64,000 nucleotides of DNA from Lampris incognitus (lineage: Eukaryota; Chordata; Actinopteri; Lampriformes; Lampridae), in assembly GCF_029633865.1 (NCBI RefSeq), contig NC_079220.1, forward strand, positions 57,512,538 to 57,576,537, read 5' to 3'. This document shows positions 60,886 to 64,000 of this stretch, piece by piece. The position numbers and the translations under genes are program-made. Below the pieces are notes generated by a model that was given only the letters and a program-made list of their open reading frames with translations, was not told the origin of the DNA and made no database searches. The stretch's first letter is position 1; every line of letters starts with the position of its first letter.

Positions 60886-63800
60886 TTACCTTTTGTCATC
60901 CTTCCTGTTCTTGTATATTTTGGAGGATACCACCAGTATGAAGACCAGAACAAGGAAACCGGCCACTGCACCCAGTCCAATCAAGGCACTTTGTAGGAAA
61001 TCTAAGACACCAGTTAAGAAAGGCACTTTTAAAAACTAATCTTTATGCCATCCCAATGCAAAAAGTCAATATCAAATGTTTACGTCTCCTCTCACATAAT
61101 GTGAGCAGACACTTTTTGAGATCCAGCTATTCAAACTACTTCCAATCTCTGAGGGCTCATCTCAGCAATATCCTTACCCCTTGTCTCATTTTCACCAAAA
61201 ATAATGCAAAACCGGACTTCCCGTGGCATCATTAGACACATGTGCGGTTGTAGATAGCGGATAAATGGGCCTTGTAATCAGGTGTCGAGCAGGTGTTGGT
61301 GTGACACACTTTCAGGGCCACAGGGGGACCGGAGTCATTAGCCTGATGTACACTCACCCTGGGTATTGGCGTCAGAGGCCAACATGTGTTTGGTGGCGTC
61401 CAGGTGGCCATCGTTGATCTCCGGCCGGATGCCCAGGATGTGACACATCAAGGCGTAGATGTTCACCGTCTCAAAGGGCCCCACCTCCAGGTTCTTCCGG
61501 AAGGCCGGACCCACTGCCCTGAAGAAGGCCTTCATATCCATCACCTCGTTGTCAAATCCGTGCTCTCCCTTGTAGAACTGAACCGGCAGATACTGCAGGG
61601 ACACAGGATGAAGGATGACACAACTTGTTTGACCCAGTTTTACTGTAGAAGTTCAGAGCGGGACCTCAGTTGGATCACAACTTTTTGTTGAGGAAGTGGT
61701 TTTGTAACGGGGCCGAGCTGAGCGTCTTCCCAGCATGCTGGGATCCAGTCAGCAGAGGGAGGTATTGGCCAGCAGACAGGAGGGTTTCAAACTGAACAAT
61801 GAAGGCATTTTTTCCCTCCTTCCCCTTTGTGTGGCGGGCCTTGTTAAAATGACCATCATCGGCCAAGTGAAGGAGGAGCGAGTCGCCAGAGAGTGGGCTG
61901 CATGGAATTTAGCAACAGGGCATTTTTATGTGTCTATCCAACTGCTGGCTGTCTGAAATATATCCCGTGTCAGATAAAACCGCCTTGAGCCTTTCCGAGA
62001 GATCTCGCATTCAGCCATGAAACGCTCCGTAATTGTCCTGCTTTACTGTTTTCATTAAAACATTTACAAGGGACCGTTGTCTGTGACTATTGTGTAAGTC
62101 TCTTATCAGGTTCATTACTTGTCATTTATTGAGCTGAGAGACGTTTGAAACTAGGGGGCCGTAAAGCAGCGATAACGGAGAGGCAGATAATGTAGGCAGG
62201 ATGCTGGCTAATGGTAACCTCGATAGAGATCTCTGAGCAACCTGTTCTCATCAGCGGCTGCCCAGCGTTGATCTTTCCATCAACAGACTTGTGTTTTAGG
62301 ACATTTAGGGTCTCCCTAATGTAATCTGCAGGTCAGGTCATGATTTAATAGTTCTCAATAGAGAGATATGGCACTTTTAGCTGCAGACTTACAGCGGATG
62401 GGGAATGACTGAGCGAGTCGAGGCAAATGTAAATGCTAATTTTGAAGAAAGGAAAAAAAAAAGTTCCCCGGCGTGGATAGCTTGGTGGAGCATTCGAGAG
62501 CTCTGCATGTCATCAGCCAGGCCTGGATTATCCCGGGGACGTGCAAATGCACTTGATTAAAATTGTAATGTACTCGGATTAGAGTTTAACTCCTTGTTTC
62601 TGGTCTGAAAGATTCCATTTTCTCCCCGTTACCGCGAGTGAAATGAATTAGTAGCTCTTCCCGTGTTTCTGGGGTCCGTCAAAATGTGGCCGTGCAACAT
62701 TAGGATTGCAGTCTACACCCCCACCCCCCACCCATCCACCCCCACACACACCCCCACCCACACACACACACACACACACACGGGCTGACACGCAGGCATA
62801 GAAGAACATGGTCTGGATTTACAGTTTGATACGGCAGCCACCCCAAAGTGTTGCTCAGTCACAACATATTTAGTGTGAATATTAACTGTTGCCGAGGACG
62901 AGGAACCGATGCTATACATATCTGCACTATCTATCTATCTGTCTATCTATCTATTTATCGATCTATCCGTCTGTCTGTCTGTCTATCTGTCTATCCGTCT
63001 ATCCGTCTGTCCGTCTGTCTGTCTGCCTGTCTGTCCGTCTGTCTGTCTGTCTGTCTGTCTGTCTGTATACCAACATATCATTTGCCAGTTTATGAACGGT
63101 GTACTTGACTCATTATCATATTGCCCATGTTAATCATTTATCACATTTGTGACATTTTATGCCGATGTAACTGACTCGTGTTTTCTTCTTTTACCGTGGT
63201 GTAGTGTGTACCTCCACGAACACAACACCACCTTCGCTTTGTTGCGGTAGTATTAGTGTTTTTGTTCACCTTCTATCTGTTTTACCCACCCCGTTGATCA
63301 CGTATCCAGGGTCAGCCCAAAGAACGATGGGAAGGATCCGGGCGTTTTTGGAGAAGTGGAGCCGCTCTGGCATCTGTTCCTTCTTGTAGACGTGAAGGTT
63401 GGGATGGGCCCCCTTCAGGGCGTTGTAAACCTTGTCCAGCCTGCCTGGCTTGGGCAGCAGCATCCCAGAGGGCCCAAAGTCCACCAGATGGAAGGCCAGG
63501 TCGCGGAAGGAGAAGCCGGGGATCTTGGAGAGAATGATCTCGTTCACCTGGCCGTTGCGGTACACGTTGCTCATGCCGTGGTCCGACGTTATGATGATGT
63601 TCAGGCGGCTCGTCAGCCCGTGTCGCTCGGCAGAGCTGCGGATGTACCCCACCGTTCTGTCAACCTGCTTGACCATCTCGCGCCGCTCGGGGGAGTCGGG
63701 GCCGTATTTGTGGCCGGTGCTGTCGGGTTCGCCAAAGTACATGGACACAAAGTCCAGATCCTGGTCTCTGAACCATCCCATCACCTTATCTGTGTTCTCT

Positions 63801-63919
63801 CGCCAAGCTGTCTCGTTTTTGTAGTTGTAAAACCGTGGCTCCACATCCGTCACCATGGCAACCTCTCCCTGATACTTGGAAGCTGTGCCAGGAAAGTGAA
63901 GAGAGCCAGCTTTTAGACC
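60886..63919 (-). CDS. enpp7: Enpp7, alkaline sphingomyelinase-type ecto-phosphodiesterase (3' part)
   Basis: In mammals NPP7 hydrolyses sphingomyelin to ceramide and phosphocholine at the intestinal brush-border surface. The last three coding exons are 63919-63290, 61592-61358 and 61001-60886 (326 residues), with GT-AG borders in frame. Exon 1 here has GLKAGSLHFPG, YNYKNETAW, the metal-ligand motifs EPDSTGH (D and H) and TSDHG (D, H), and NGMLLPK-like PSGMLLPKPGRLDKVY. The next has GEHGFDN with the last metal histidine. The final exon gives one membrane helix (IGLGAVAGFLVLVFILVVSS) and a short basic tail KIYKNRKDDKR. The match to mammalian ENPP7 is closer than to ENPP4 or ENPP5. Signal peptide and catalytic threonine lie upstream, outside the window. 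Two teleost paralogues may exist; which one this is cannot be said. Confidence 0.93.
62702..62782. repeat. C-rich and (CA)n tract in an enpp7 intron
   Basis: A CCCCACC-rich stretch passes into a (CA)n run at about 62758-62781. It is intronic. Confidence 0.9.
62926..63066. repeat. (CTAT/CTGT)n tetranucleotide repeat in an enpp7 intron
   Basis: A compound tetranucleotide array runs from CTATCTAT to CTGTCTGT with CCGT variants. It is likely highly polymorphic. Frames across it give false Leu-Ser-Val/Cys repeats. Confidence 0.95.
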
Positions 63920-64000
63920 CTGGAAGGGTAATAAAAAGACAGAAATGAGAGGTCACGTAGAAATTAGACACTTGAATATGACATGCAAACAATTACAAAC

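Noticed and set aside
62848-63133. Leu-Ser-Val/Cys repeat frames
   Set aside because: Translations of the CTAT/CTGT microsatellite in an enpp7 intron.

Overview
The window looks like teleost (ray-finned fish) nuclear DNA. It has split genes with GT-AG introns, vertebrate developmental genes, tRNA-derived SINEs, fish-type LINEs, hAT elements and MITEs, and many minisatellites. I could support only three host protein-coding genes. They are a single-exon noggin of the noggin-2 type (plus strand, 7846-8514), the Polycomb chromodomain gene cbx2 (minus strand, five coding exons, 56392 to 45468), and the 3' part of enpp7, an alkaline-sphingomyelinase-type ecto-phosphodiesterase (minus strand, three coding exons, 63919 to 60886; its 5' exons lie beyond the window).

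Layout. 1-7.3 kb: a 34-bp minisatellite, SINEs, a non-autonomous hAT and a LINE 3' end. 7.3-8.9 kb: noggin with a likely TATA box, 5' UTR pentanucleotide repeat, 3' UTR and poly(A) signal. 9-32 kb: gene-poor DNA with SINEs, a decayed BEL/Pao retroelement fossil, MITEs and a 42-bp minisatellite. 32.2-36.5 kb: a long but decayed LINE with a minisatellite grown inside its endonuclease region, followed by a long CT tract. 37-45 kb: gene-poor DNA. 45.5-56.4 kb: cbx2, whose first two exons are 86 bp apart while the 7.4-kb second intron is filled with repeats. 56.6-60.9 kb: a spacer with three minisatellites. 60.9 kb to the end: enpp7.

enpp7 followed by cbx2, head to tail on one strand, matches the ENPP7-CBX2 order I recall from human 17q25. 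Noggin lies on the other side of cbx2, and I saw no cbx8 or cbx4 between them. The genes are not an operon: noggin is a secreted BMP antagonist, Cbx2 a nuclear PRC1 subunit and Enpp7 a membrane ecto-enzyme.

The most distinctive feature is the tandem-repeat load. Eight large minisatellites with periods of 14 to 53 bp cover about 8 kb. In addition one 24-bp array grew inside a SINE, one of the eight (37-bp) grew inside a LINE open reading frame, and another (31-bp) was later split by a hAT insertion. I found no convincing undescribed gene system. All motif, splice-site and repeat calls were made by eye.
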